Assembly: GCA_035318925.1 (NCBI GenBank)
Contig: DATHDS010000002.1
Coordinates: 6,427 to 70,426 of the forward strand
Length of the DNA stretch: 64,000 nt
Origin: VAXT01 sp035318925
GTDB lineage: Bacteria > Actinomycetota > Thermoleophilia > Gaiellales > Gaiellaceae
Direction of reading: 5' to 3'
The position numbers and the translations under genes are program-made. Of this stretch, positions 1 to 12,353 are shown one piece after another. Every line of letters starts with the position of its first letter. The stretch's first letter is position 1. The notes below the pieces were generated by a model. It was not told the origin of the DNA, ran no database searches, and was given only the letters and a program-made list of their open reading frames with translations.

Positions 1-1
1 C

Positions 2-1816
2 CTCGCGCGCTACGAAGCGCGGGTCGTCCTGGTCGAGGAGCAGTACGAGCGCGGCCTGATCACGGAGGAGGAGCGTCACGAGCAGATCGTGAACATCTGG
101 ACGGAGGCGACCGACGAGGTCGGCGACGCCATGCAGAAGACGCTCTTCAAGCTGAACCCGATCTACATGATGGCCAACTCGGGAGCCCGTGGATCCTTCA
201 AGCAGATCCGCCAGCTGGCCGGTATGCGCGGCCTGATGGCGAATCCGAAGGGCGAGATCATCGAGCGCCCGATCCAGGCCAACTTCATGGAGGGCCTGTC
301 GGTGCTCGAGTACTTCATCTCGACCCACGGCGCCCGCAAGGGGCTCGCCGACACCGCGCTCCGCACGGCCGACTCCGGGTACCTGACGCGGCGTCTCGTC
401 GACGTCGCCCAGGACGTGATCATCCGCGAGGACAACTGCAAGACGAAGGACTACATCGACGTGCCGCTGCTCGTCCCGGAGGGCCCGAACAAGAGCCTGC
501 TCGGCCGCACGCTGGCCGGCGAGGTGATGAAGCCGCTCTCGAGCGGGAAGCCGGGCAAGACGAAGCTCGCTGACAAGGGCACGATCGTGACCGCGCCGAT
601 GCTCGACGAGATCATCGCGGAGTTCGGCGAGCTGGCCCAGGAGTCCACGTTGCCCGTACGCTCGGTGCTCAAGTGCCACAGCGAGTACGGCGTGTGCCGG
701 CAGTGCTACGGGATCTTCCTCGCCACCGGAAAGATCTGCGACATCGGCGACGCGGTCGGCATCATCGCCGCCCAGTCGATCGGCGAGCCGGGCACCCAGC
801 TCACCATGCGGACCTTCCACACGGGAGGTGTCGCGGGCGCGGACATCACGCACGGTCTGCCCCGTGTCGTCGAGATCTTCGAGGCTCGAAACCCGAAGGG
901 CGCGGCGAAGCTCGCCGAGGTCTCCGGGCTCGTCGACATCGAGCAGACCGACCGCGGCGTCAAGGTGACGATCGTCCCCGACGAGAAGGGCGCCGAGGGC
1001 GAGGAGCTGGAGCCGATCGCCTACGCGCTGCCGCGGAGAACCCGCCTCCTCGTCACGAAGGGGCAGCACGTGGAGCCCGGCGACCCGCTCCACGAGGGCT
1101 CTCGCTCGCCGACCGAGCTGCTCGAGCTGCACGCGAAGGCCGGCAAGGGCTCGACGCCGACGGAGCTCTATCTCGTGCAAGAGGTCCTGCGGGTCTACAA
1201 GTCACAGGGCGTCGACATCCACGACAAGCACATCGAGCTCATCGTCCGGCAGATGATGAAGAAGGTGCGCGTCGAGAACGCGGGCGACACCGAGCTTCTG
1301 CCCGGCCAGCTCGTCGACAAGATGGTGCTCGAGAAGGAGAACGCGCGGGTCAAGAAGGAGAAGAAGGGCGAGCAGGCGACCTTCGAGCCGCTGATTCTCG
1401 GCATCACGAAGGCCTCGCTGGCCACGGAGTCCTTCCTCTCGGCTGCGTCCTTCCAGGAGACGACCAAGGTGCTGACCGACGCCTCGATCGAGGGCAAGGT
1501 CGACAACCTGCTCGGCCTGAAGGAGAACGTCATCATCGGCAAGCTGATCCCGGCGGCGACCGGCCTCAAGCAGTACCGGAACGTCGAGATCGGCCCCTCG
1601 GAGAAGGTGCCGAAGGAGACCTACGAGCGGGCCGAGCTGCTGCGCGCGCTCGAGGAGATCGGCACCGGCGACGGCGAGGGCCTTAGCCTCCAGGAGCTCG
1701 GCATCGACTTCGGCGGCCAGCCGGAGACAAACGGCGGCGACGGCGACGGCAAGCCACGCGACGCCATCGAGGCCGAAGAGGTGCCGGAAGTCGATTCGCC
1801 CTTAGACGGCGAGTAG
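2..1816 (+). CDS. rpoC: RNA polymerase beta' subunit, C-terminal part
   Basis: This is the 3' portion of rpoC; the reading frame is already open at base 2 and the N-terminal half lies outside the window. It encodes part of the catalytic beta' subunit. Visible landmarks are the bridge-helix segment (HGARKGLADTALRTADSGYL), the zinc-site cysteines (one near nt 437, then three near 674, 695 and 704 in the CHSEYGVCRQC motif) and the trigger loop (GEPGTQLTMRTFHTGG). The protein ends in an acidic, low-complexity tail rich in Glu, Asp and Gly. It is followed by a strong hairpin, so the rpoBC operon probably ends here. Next on the same strand is the str operon, after an opposite-strand diguanylate cyclase. 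Confidence 0.98.
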   Translation, partial: LARYEARVVLVEEQYERGLITEEERHEQIVNIWTEATDEVGDAMQKTLFKLNPIYMMANSGARGSFKQIRQLAGMRGLMANPKGEIIERPIQANFMEGLSVLEYFISTHGARKGLADTALRTADSGYLTRRLVDVAQDVIIREDNCKTKDYIDVPLLVPEGPNKSLLGRTLAGEVMKPLSSGKPGKTKLADKGTIVTAPMLDEIIAEFGELAQESTLPVRSVLKCHSEYGVCRQCYGIFLATGKICDIGDAVGIIAAQSIGEPGTQLTMRTFHTGGVAGADITHGLPRVVEIFEARNPKGAAKLAEVSGLVDIEQTDRGVKVTIVPDEKGAEGEELEPIAYALPRRTRLLVTKGQHVEPGDPLHEGSRSPTELLELHAKAGKGSTPTELYLVQEVLRVYKSQGVDIHDKHIELIVRQMMKKVRVENAGDTELLPGQLVDKMVLEKENARVKKEKKGEQATFEPLILGITKASLATESFLSAASFQETTKVLTDASIEGKVDNLLGLKENVIIGKLIPAATGLKQYRNVEIGPSEKVPKETYERAELLRALEEIGTGDGEGLSLQELGIDFGGQPETNGGDGDGKPRDAIEAEEVPEVDSPLDGE

Positions 1817-1839
1817 CCGCAGGCAGAATCCGTTTGGCA

Positions 1840-1868
1840 CGAAGGCGGCACAAGATGTGCCGCCTTCG
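1840..1868 (+). terminator. rpoC terminator hairpin
   Basis: A perfect 12-bp stem (CGAAGGCGGCAC pairing with GTGCCGCCTTCG) with a 5-nt loop begins 24 nt after the rpoC stop. There is no clear T-run after it, which is common for terminators in GC-rich actinobacteria. A second GC hairpin, GCCGGGC-TTT-GCCCGGC, lies at 1933-1949. I see no gene between 1869 and 1970. Confidence 0.75.
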
Positions 1869-1970
1869 CCGTTCTGGCGCGCCGAAGATGTCTGAATCCG
1901 TTGGGAGAGCGTCTCCAACAAAAGCCGCCGGAGCCGGGCTTTGCCCGGCGGGAGGCTCACTCCCACCACA

Positions 1971-2072
1971 GGGCGAGCCCGTTGACCTGCCGTTCCTCGC
2001 GAGTTGTGCTCTTAGTCGGGCAAAGTGCGGAGCACTTTGCCCGAGTCCCGGGCCTGTGGCCCGGGACCTCTA
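1971..2072 (-). repeat. Dispersed 102-bp stop-codon-anchored repeat, copy 1
   Basis: Read on the minus strand, this begins with the TAG stop of the diguanylate cyclase and runs 102 bp collinear with 24031-24132, which begins with the TAG stop of rplQ. Its modules are a GTCCCGGGCC/GGCCCGGGAC hairpin, a second hairpin built on AAAGTGC/GCACTTT, and a tail ending in ACGGGCTCGCC. The tail alone recurs at 38613-38645 after the ku stop. Position and structure suggest a mobile or duplicated 3'-UTR/terminator module. Confidence 0.7.
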
Positions 2073-3287
2073 GCCGGCGGAGTGCAGGTTCGGAGGATCT
2101 TCGGGCGCAGGCGCGATGTTCGGCGGCATGTTCGAGGGCGGCTGCGGGTGGAGCAGGCTCGCTGCGACGACCTGGCTCTTGCCGCGCTCCTTCGCGCCGT
2201 AGAGCGCGTGATCTGCACGCTGGAAGAACGCGATCGCGTCGTCGTCGGGCTGAAGGTCCGCGACTCCGGCCGAGATCGTGAGCGGGCCGGCCTGTCCGAC
2301 GGGGCGGGTCGAAACGGCCTTCTGCAACCTCGCGTAGAGCTGGTCCGCATCTGACAGCACGGACTCGGGGAGGATGACCGCGAACTCGTCGCCGCCCACA
2401 CGGCAGGCGATGTCGGCACTGCGGACGACCTCGCGGACGCGCTCGGCGGCTTCGGCCAGGACGCCGTCCCCGGAGAGATGGCCGATCCGGTCGTTGATCG
2501 CCTTGAAGTCGTCGAGGTCGAAGATGATGAGCGCGAGGTTGCGGTCGTAGCGATGCGCGCGGGCGACCTCTCGGGCGAGCGTCTCGTGGAAGTAGCGCCT
2601 GTTGTGGAGGCTCGTCAGCGCGTCGAGGTCTGCGAGCTGGCGCGCCTCGCGGAAGCGGCGTGCATTCTCGATCGCCGGCCCGGCCCGCATCGCGAGCTCC
2701 TCGAGCTCGCCCACCTGCTCCTCGCTGAAGGTCAGAGCGGCCGCGCGGGTGAAGATCGTCACGAAGCCGAGCGGCGCCGCCTCGCCCGGGAGCGGCACCG
2801 CGACCCCGGCTCGGATCGCGTCGGCGTCCGCGGCGACCTGCTCGGCGCTGTAGTCGTACGACATCGTGATCACGCGTGCTTCTCGCCCGTCGAGCGGGCC
2901 GGACACCGACTGGCGCTCGGCCTCCTCGGCCGAGAGGCCGAGACTGGCGACGATCGGCTGGCCTCCGGGCTGCGACGCCAGTGAGATGAGAGCCGCGTCG
3001 ACGCCGTCGATCGAGCCGGCGGCGTCGAGCACACGCGTGAGCACCTCGTCGAGGTCGATCGAGCCGGCGAGCTCGCCGAGCAGTCGGGTGCGCTGGCCTT
3101 CGAGCTGGGAGACCTCGAGGGCGCCGGTCAGCTCGCGCACCATGTCGTCCATGCGCGACTCGAGATCGCGCACGACCTTGGTGAGCCGCTCATCGGGCTC
3201 CGGCGAGCGGTGGACGATCCACTGGAAGAGCAGCGTCACGACCAGCGTTGCCAACGCCGCGCCGACCGCCGCGAGGGCGATGATCAT
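2070..3287 (-). CDS. Membrane-anchored GAF-GGDEF diguanylate cyclase
   Basis: This 405-residue protein probably makes the second messenger cyclic di-GMP from two GTP at the membrane. It has one N-terminal membrane segment (about residues 1-26), a short coiled stretch, a GAF-like sensor region (about 60-215) and a GGDEF domain (about 230-380). The active-site motif is intact (RVGGDEFAVILPE). An inhibitory I-site RxxD (RSAD) sits five residues before GGDEF, so product inhibition is expected. The proline-rich C-terminus is probably disordered. It runs opposite to rpoC and the str operon, and its stop codon is the first base triplet of the 102-bp repeat. The ligand of the sensor domain cannot be told from sequence. 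Confidence 0.9.
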   Translation of the reverse strand: MIIALAAVGAALATLVVTLLFQWIVHRSPEPDERLTKVVRDLESRMDDMVRELTGALEVSQLEGQRTRLLGELAGSIDLDEVLTRVLDAAGSIDGVDAALISLASQPGGQPIVASLGLSAEEAERQSVSGPLDGREARVITMSYDYSAEQVAADADAIRAGVAVPLPGEAAPLGFVTIFTRAAALTFSEEQVGELEELAMRAGPAIENARRFREARQLADLDALTSLHNRRYFHETLAREVARAHRYDRNLALIIFDLDDFKAINDRIGHLSGDGVLAEAAERVREVVRSADIACRVGGDEFAVILPESVLSDADQLYARLQKAVSTRPVGQAGPLTISAGVADLQPDDDAIAFFQRADHALYGAKERGKSQVVAASLLHPQPPSNMPPNIAPAPEDPPNLHSAG

Positions 3288-3434
3288 CGCCGCTCCCTCA
3301 CGCTGTAACTCCTCTCATGTGGTTTCCCCAGTGCTGCTAGCCCCGGGGCGGCCGGGCCTGGAACTCACTGTAATCGCGTTTCTGACGCTTGACCATAGGG
3401 AAAGCCGGTGAAATTTCCCTGTAGACGCGCGGTT

Positions 3435-3464
3435 TTGCGGCAGGGAACCGGTTTTCGCTACCAT
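3435..3464 (+). promoter_or_regulatory. Probable str-operon promoter
   Basis: TTGCGG (3435-3440), an 18-bp spacer and TACCAT (3459-3464) form a good sigma-70-type promoter, with transcription predicted to start near 3471. The TTGCGG plus 17/18 arrangement recurs before the NlpC/P60 gene (34305-34333). It lies in the 243-bp gap between the divergent diguanylate cyclase and rpsL. Confidence 0.55.
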
Positions 3465-3473
3465 TGCTTGCTC

Positions 3474-3498
3474 GGTTGGCAGGCGCCGCCTGCCGACC
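3474..3498 (+). promoter_or_regulatory. Leader hairpin upstream of rpsL
   Basis: An 11-bp stem with one G-T pair (GGTTGGCAGGC with GCCTGCCGACC) closes on a 3-nt loop and is followed by the T-rich stretch TTTGTTGTGT. It begins within a few bases of the predicted transcription start, so it could be an attenuator or a 5'-protecting hairpin of the rpsL-rpsG-fusA-tuf mRNA. Confidence 0.5.
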
Positions 3499-3530
3499 TT
3501 TGTTGTGTCAGAACCTAACTCCGGGAGCAG

Positions 3531-3899
3531 ATGCCGACCGTCAACCAACTGGTTCGAAAAGGCCGCCGCGCGCCGAAGGGCAAGACCAAGCGCCCGGCCC
3601 TCACAGGCGCCCCGCAGAAGCGGGGGGTCTGCACTCGCGTGTTCACGCATACGCCAAAGAAGCCGAACTCGGCGTTGCGCAAGGTCGCACGCGTCCGGCT
3701 GACGAACGGCTTCGAGGTCACGACCTACATCCCCGGCGAGGGGCACAACCTCCAGGAGCACTCGGTCGTGCTCATCCGAGGCGGCCGTGTCCGCGACCTG
3801 CCGGGCGTGCGCTACAAGGTGATCCGAGCCGCGCTCGACACCGCCGGCGTCCCGGACCGCAAGCAGGGCCGCTCCAAGTACGGAGCCAAAAAGTCGTAG
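3531..3899 (+). CDS. rpsL: 30S ribosomal protein S12
   Basis: This 122-residue S12 forms part of the decoding centre of the 30S subunit. The conserved TPKKPNSALRK segment is present, with Lys43 intact. In the second streptomycin-contact loop the motif reads GGRVRDLPG, so residue 88 is Arg where most bacteria have Lys. A GGGAG ribosome site sits only a few bases before the ATG. The stop codon overlaps the GTG start of rpsG. It is the first gene of the str operon. Confidence 0.98.
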   Translation: MPTVNQLVRKGRRAPKGKTKRPALTGAPQKRGVCTRVFTHTPKKPNSALRKVARVRLTNGFEVTTYIPGEGHNLQEHSVVLIRGGRVRDLPGVRYKVIRAALDTAGVPDRKQGRSKYGAKKS

Positions 3900-4368
3900 T
3901 GCCACGCCGTGCCGAAATCCAGGTTCGCGAAGCTGTCCCGGACCCCGTCTACAACTCGCAGCTCGTCACCCAGGTGATCAACAAGGTGATGACGCGCGGA
4001 AAGCGCTCGACCGCCGAGCAGATCGTCTACGACGCCCTGGACCGCGTGGGCTCGAAAACGAACAAGCCCCCGGTCGAGGTGCTCGAGCAGGCCGTGAAGA
4101 CGGTGACGCCGGTGCTCGAGGTTCGCCCTCGACGTGTCGGCGGCGCCCAGTACCAGGTGCCCGTCGAGGTGCCGATGCGGCGTGCCCGCACGCTGGCCGT
4201 GCGCTGGCTCGTCACGTTCGCCCGCCAGCGGCGCGAGAAGCACATGGACGAGAAGCTCGCCGGCGAGATCCTCGACGCGCTCGAGCAGCAGGGCGGAGCC
4301 TTCAAGCGCAAGGACGACCTCTACCGAATGGCGCAGGCCAACAAGGCCTTCGCGCACTACCGCTGGTA

Positions 4369-4369
<1 letters not shown>
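3899..4369 (+). CDS. rpsG: 30S ribosomal protein S7
   Basis: S7 (156 residues, the usual length) nucleates assembly of the 30S head and contacts the E-site tRNA. The start is the GTG at 3899, inside the rpsL stop (GTAGTG). It gives the canonical N-terminus MPRRAEIQ. Conserved segments include LITQVINKVM-like sequence and the basic RPRRVGGAQYQVPVEV loop. Its TAA overlaps the ATG of fusA, so translation of rpsL, rpsG and fusA is probably coupled. Confidence 0.97.
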
Positions 4370-6465
<2,096 letters not shown>

Positions 6466-6486
6466 GAAAGGAACCGGAGGAGGAAC

Positions 6487-7677
<1,191 letters not shown>

Positions 7678-7738
7678 AACGCTACGCGTCCATGGATCAT
7701 GAAATGCCCACCAAAGAAGAGACAGGAGTCCTGAAGTA

Positions 7739-8047
7739 GTGGCTCAGCAGAAAATCCGCATCCGTTTGAAGGGGTACGACCACCAGCAGCTCGACCGGTC
7801 GGCCCAGTCGATCGTCGACACCGCTCAGCGCAGCGGGGCGACGATCACTGGTCCCGTCCCGTTGCCGACGGAGCGGAACATCTACTGCGTCATCCGCAGC
7901 CCGTTCAAGGACAAGGACTCGCGCGAGCACTTCGAGGTGCGGACGCACAAGCGGCTGATCGACATCCACAGCCCCACGCCGAAGACGATCGACCAGCTGA
8001 TGCGGCTCGATCTCCCGGCCGGGGTCGACATCGAGATCAAGCTCTGA
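7739..8047 (+). CDS. rpsJ: 30S ribosomal protein S10
   Basis: S10 (102 residues) belongs to the 30S head and also joins NusB in antitermination complexes. The GTG start at 7739 gives MAQQKIRIRLKGYDHQQLD, matching the family start, with a GGAG site upstream. The family's GPVPLPTERN loop is present. The stop TGA overlaps the ATG of rplC. It opens the S10 gene cluster. No strong promoter is obvious in the tuf-rpsJ gap, so transcription may read through from tuf. Confidence 0.97.
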   Translation: MAQQKIRIRLKGYDHQQLDRSAQSIVDTAQRSGATITGPVPLPTERNIYCVIRSPFKDKDSREHFEVRTHKRLIDIHSPTPKTIDQLMRLDLPAGVDIEIKL

Positions 8048-8676
8048 TGAAAGGCATCGTCGGGAAAAAGCTGGGCATGACGCAGATCTTCGACCCCGAG
8101 AGCGGCCAGGTGACGGCCGTGACCGTGATCGAGGCCGGCCCATGCCCGGTCGTCCAGCTGAAGACCGAGGAGACCGACGGCTACGAGGCGGTCCAGCTCG
8201 CGTTCGACGAGGTTCCGGAGCGAAAGGTGACGAAGGCGCGTATGGGGCATCTGAAGAAGACCGAGACGGCTCCGCATCGCCATCTCGTCGAGTTCCGCGG
8301 CACGAGTGAGGCCGTGCTCGGCGAGCCGGTGACGGTCGAGGTGTTCGAGCCGGGCGACACGATCAAGGTGACCGGGATCTCGATCGGCAAGGGCTTCGCA
8401 GGGACGATCAAGCGCCACAACTTCCAGCGCGGCCCCAAGAGCCACGGCTCGCACAACATCCGCAAGCCGGGCTCGATCGGCTCCTCGGCAACGCCCTCGC
8501 GCGTGTTCAAGGGCATGCGCATGGCCGGCCGTCTCGGCGGCAAGCGACGGACGCAGGTCGGTCTCACCGTCCATTCGGTCGACACCGAGCAGAACCTGCT
8601 CCTCGTCAAGGGAGCGGTGCCGGGCCCGAAGAACGGCGTCGTCCAGGTCAGGGAGGAGAAGCGTGGCCGTTCCTAA
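8047..8676 (+). CDS. rplC: 50S ribosomal protein L3
   Basis: L3 (209 residues) is an early 50S assembly protein whose long loop reaches the peptidyl transferase centre. The N-terminus MKGIVGKKLGMTQIF is canonical, and the loop with RGPKSHGSHNIRKPGSIG is well conserved. It overlaps rpsJ by 1 nt and rplD by 14 nt. Confidence 0.97.
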   Translation: MKGIVGKKLGMTQIFDPESGQVTAVTVIEAGPCPVVQLKTEETDGYEAVQLAFDEVPERKVTKARMGHLKKTETAPHRHLVEFRGTSEAVLGEPVTVEVFEPGDTIKVTGISIGKGFAGTIKRHNFQRGPKSHGSHNIRKPGSIGSSATPSRVFKGMRMAGRLGGKRRTQVGLTVHSVDTEQNLLLVKGAVPGPKNGVVQVREEKRGRS

Positions 8677-9295
8677 GGCTGCATTTCTAGACGGCGCGGG
8701 CAAGAGCTCGAAGGAGCTCTCGCTCGAGGCCGGCGTGTTCGGCGTCGAGGTCAAGCCGCATCTCCTGCACGAGGCCGTGCGCGCCGAGCTGAACGCCCGC
8801 CGGGCCGGGACCCAGTCGGCGAAGAGCCGCGGGCTCGTCGCTGGCGGACGCGCCAAGCCGTGGCGCCAGAAGGGCACCGGCCGGGCCCGCGCGGGGACGA
8901 TTCGCGCGCCCCAGTTCACGGGCGGGGGTGCCGCCTTCCCGCCGACGCCGCGCAGCTACGAGGTCAAGGTGAACAAGAAGGCGTACCGCTCGGCTCTGCG
9001 GGGCGCGCTCAGCGCCCACGCGGGCGACGGCACGCTGGCGGTCGTCGACGGCTCCGCTTTCGACGAGCCCTCGACGAAGAAGGCCGTCTCCTTCCTCGAG
9101 GCCTGGGGCAAGGAGCGCCCGCTGGTGCTCGTTGCGAACGCCGACGAGGCAGCGCTCGTGAAGTCGTTCCGTAACGTCGAGCGGGTGGTCATCGTGCCGC
9201 CGTCGGAGCTCGAGGTCGCGGCCATCCTCTGGGCCCGCTCGCTGCTCGTCAGCGAGGGCGCTCTCGAGTCGGTTCAGAAGCGAGCCGGGTCATGA
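8663..9295 (+). CDS. rplD: 50S ribosomal protein L4
   Basis: L4 (210 residues) lines the nascent-peptide exit tunnel with its extended loop (GRAKPWRQKGTGRARAGTIR). In many bacteria L4 also represses its own operon by binding the S10 leader; nothing in this sequence shows whether that happens here. The GTG start lies inside rplC, giving MAVPKAAFLDGAG. The stop overlaps the start of rplW by 4 nt. Confidence 0.97.
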   Translation: MAVPKAAFLDGAGKSSKELSLEAGVFGVEVKPHLLHEAVRAELNARRAGTQSAKSRGLVAGGRAKPWRQKGTGRARAGTIRAPQFTGGGAAFPPTPRSYEVKVNKKAYRSALRGALSAHAGDGTLAVVDGSAFDEPSTKKAVSFLEAWGKERPLVLVANADEAALVKSFRNVERVVIVPPSELEVAAILWARSLLVSEGALESVQKRAGS

Positions 9296-9587
9296 GCCTG
9301 CATCCAAACGAAGTGCTGCTCGCGCCCGTGGTCTCGGAGAAGAGCTACAGCCTGATCGAGGACCGGAAGTACTCGTTCAAGGTGCACAGGGACGCGCACA
9401 AGACGCAGGTCCGGCAAGCCGTGGAGCAGCTCTTCGGCGTCAAGGTGCTCGCTGTGAACATCGTCCAGGTTCCGTCGAAGCCGAAGATGCGCAACTACAA
9501 GAAGGGTAGGCGCCCGGGCTGGAAGAAGGCGATCGTCCAGCTCAAAGAGGGCGACTCCATTGAGATCTTCGAGGGGGCACAAGTCTG

Positions 9588-9588
<1 letters not shown>
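9292..9588 (+). CDS. rplW: 50S ribosomal protein L23
   Basis: L23 (98 residues) sits at the tunnel exit and is the docking site for trigger factor and SRP. The family core LLAPVVSEKSYSLIEDRKY and the FGVKVLAVNIVQV segment are present. The ATG is inside the rplD stop (ATGA), and the gene's stop overlaps the rplB start, so it is tightly coupled on both sides. Confidence 0.96.
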
Positions 9589-10426
<838 letters not shown>

Positions 10427-10430
<4 letters not shown>

Positions 10431-10714
10431 GCAGGTCGTCGAAGAAGGGGCCTTTCGTCGAGGAGCGGCTCTTCAACCGCATCGAGGCCATGAACGCCTC
10501 GGGGTCGAAGAACATGATCAAGACCTGGTCGCGGTCCTCGACCGTCTTCCCGGAGATGGTCGGGCACACGATCGCGGTCCACGACGGGCGCAAGCACGTC
10601 CCGGTCTTCCTCACCGAGCAGATGGTCGGCCACAAGCTCGGCGAGTTCGCGCCGACGAGGACCTTTCGCGCCCACTCGGGCGACCGCAAGGTGGAGGTGA
10701 AGCGCACCACGTGA
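10427..10714 (+). CDS. rpsS: 30S ribosomal protein S19
   Basis: S19 (95 residues) pairs with S13 in the 30S head. The ATG at 10427 lies in the rplB stop (ATGA), giving MSRSSKKGPFVEERL. The conserved segments WSRSSTVFPEMVGHTIAVHDG and HKLGEFAPTRTF (parts of longer runs) are intact. The stop overlaps the GTG of rplV. Confidence 0.97.
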
Positions 10715-11259
10715 GCACGCGAGAGACCCAAGAAGTGCGCGCAGCCGCCAACTGGCTGCGGGTCTCCCCGCGGAAGGCACGGCTCGTCGTCGAGCACATC
10801 CGCGGGCGGACCGTGCCCGAGGCGCGGACCGTGCTCGCTTTCACCGATCGCGCAGCTGCCCGTGAGGTCGAGAAGCTGCTTCGCTCTGCTGTCTCGAACG
10901 CGGAAGCGAATCACGGCCTGATTGGCGACGACCTCGTCGTCAAGGCCGCCTACGTGGACGTGGGCCCGGTGATCAAGCGTTGGCGCGCCCGTGCGCGCGG
11001 ACGCTCGGTCCAGATCCGCAGGCGCACGTGTCACGTCACGATCAAACTCGTCCCGGGCGTGTCGGCGACGGTCACGCGCGCGGCCCCGCCTGCTACCGAG
11101 GAGAAGCCGAAGCGCACGCCGCGCCGCAAGGCCGCTCCGAAGGCCAAGGCCGAGACCAAAGCTGCCGAGCCGAAGGCCGAGGCGAAGCCGAAAGCCAAGC
11201 CGAAGGCAACGCCCACGAAGAAGAAAGCACCTGCCAAGAAGAAAGCGAGCGACAGCTAA
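10711..11259 (+). CDS. rplV: 50S ribosomal protein L22 with basic C-terminal tail
   Basis: L22 lines the exit tunnel. The GTG start overlaps rpsS, and the core (about residues 1-120) has VSPRKARLVVEHIRG and the beta-hairpin region near WRARARGRSVQIRRRTCH. After the core comes a roughly 60-residue tail of Lys, Ala, Pro and Glu, absent from the standard protein of about 110-120 residues. The tail is probably disordered and could contact rRNA or solvent. The stop overlaps the rpsC ATG by 1 nt. Confidence 0.96.
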   Translation: MSTRETQEVRAAANWLRVSPRKARLVVEHIRGRTVPEARTVLAFTDRAAAREVEKLLRSAVSNAEANHGLIGDDLVVKAAYVDVGPVIKRWRARARGRSVQIRRRTCHVTIKLVPGVSATVTRAAPPATEEKPKRTPRRKAAPKAKAETKAAEPKAEAKPKAKPKATPTKKKAPAKKKASDS

Positions 11260-12353
11260 TGGGCCAAAAAGTCCACCCCGGCGGGATGCGCATCGGCGTC
11301 ATCCACGACTGGAAGTCGAACTGGTACACGGGCACGAAGGAGTTCCCGGCGGCCCTGCTCGAAGACATCAAGATCCGCGAGCACATCTACAACAAGCTCT
11401 CGCACGCGGGACTCTCCGACGTCCTGATCCGCAAGGACAAGCAGCGGATCACGATCGACATCTACACGGCTCGCCCCGGAATCGTGATCGGGAAGTCCGG
11501 TGCCGAGGTGGACGCGCTCCGCAAAGAGATCCACGGCATGACCCATAAGAACGTGCACATCAACATCAACGAGATCAAGCGCCCCGAGCTCGACGCGAAG
11601 CTCGTCGCCCAGTCGATCGCCGAGCAGCTCCAGAACCGTGTCAGCTTCCGGCGCGCGATGAAGCGCTCGCTCGCCTCTGCGATGCGCTCCGGTGCGCACG
11701 GTGTGAAGGTGCAGTGCGGCGGCCGGCTCGGCGGGACGGAGATGAGCCGCTCGGAGCACTACTCCGAGGGCCGCGTGCCGTTGCACACGATCCGCGCCGA
11801 CATCGACTACGGCTTCGTCGAGGCGAAGACGACCTTCGGCCGCATCGGCGTCAAGGTCTGGATCAACAAGGGCGAGATCATGCCCGCGGGCTTCGAGAGC
11901 GTCGCCCAGCAGAAGGAGACGCGCCTCGGCGACCAGGACACCGCGCGCCGCCTCGGCGGCCGCACGGAGGGCCTGTCAGCGTCCCGCGAGAGCGGCCGCA
12001 CCAGGGCGGCCGACCGCGAGGGCCTCGGTCCGGTGCAGAAGCGGCGGCCCAAGCGAGGCGCCCGCCGGCGTCCTCGCACCGAAGGGGAGTCGACCCCGAG
12101 GGAAGAGCCGGGTGCGGCCGAGTCGACGGTCGCCTCGACGGTCGAGCAGGCACCGGTGACCGACGCCCAGCCGGCCGAGGTCGAAGCGAAGGTCGAGGAG
12201 ACGGCACAGGCGCCGGTCGTCGACAGCGCACCCGCGGAGGCGGCCGAAGCTCCGCCGGAGTCGGGAGACTCCCCCGCTGAGGCGCCGACTGCAGCAGCGG
12301 CCGAGAAGAAACCCAGGAAGAGGAAGACCAAGAAGGACGAGGAGGCGAGCTAA
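11259..12353 (+). CDS. rpsC: 30S ribosomal protein S3 with long C-terminal extension
   Basis: S3 forms the mRNA entry tunnel. The start at 11259 gives MGQKVHPGGMRIGVIHDWKS. The KH domain (GIVIGKSGAEVDALRKEI) and the C-terminal domain (GVKVQCGGRLGGTEMSRSE) are intact. The protein is 364 residues, about 150 more than usual. The extra part begins near residue 215 with a basic Arg-rich piece, turns into an Ala/Glu/Pro-rich stretch and ends in KKPRKRKTKK. The 162-nt structured element begins immediately after its TAA. Confidence 0.96.
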   Translation: MGQKVHPGGMRIGVIHDWKSNWYTGTKEFPAALLEDIKIREHIYNKLSHAGLSDVLIRKDKQRITIDIYTARPGIVIGKSGAEVDALRKEIHGMTHKNVHININEIKRPELDAKLVAQSIAEQLQNRVSFRRAMKRSLASAMRSGAHGVKVQCGGRLGGTEMSRSEHYSEGRVPLHTIRADIDYGFVEAKTTFGRIGVKVWINKGEIMPAGFESVAQQKETRLGDQDTARRLGGRTEGLSASRESGRTRAADREGLGPVQKRRPKRGARRRPRTEGESTPREEPGAAESTVASTVEQAPVTDAQPAEVEAKVEETAQAPVVDSAPAEAAEAPPESGDSPAEAPTAAAAEKKPRKRKTKKDEEAS

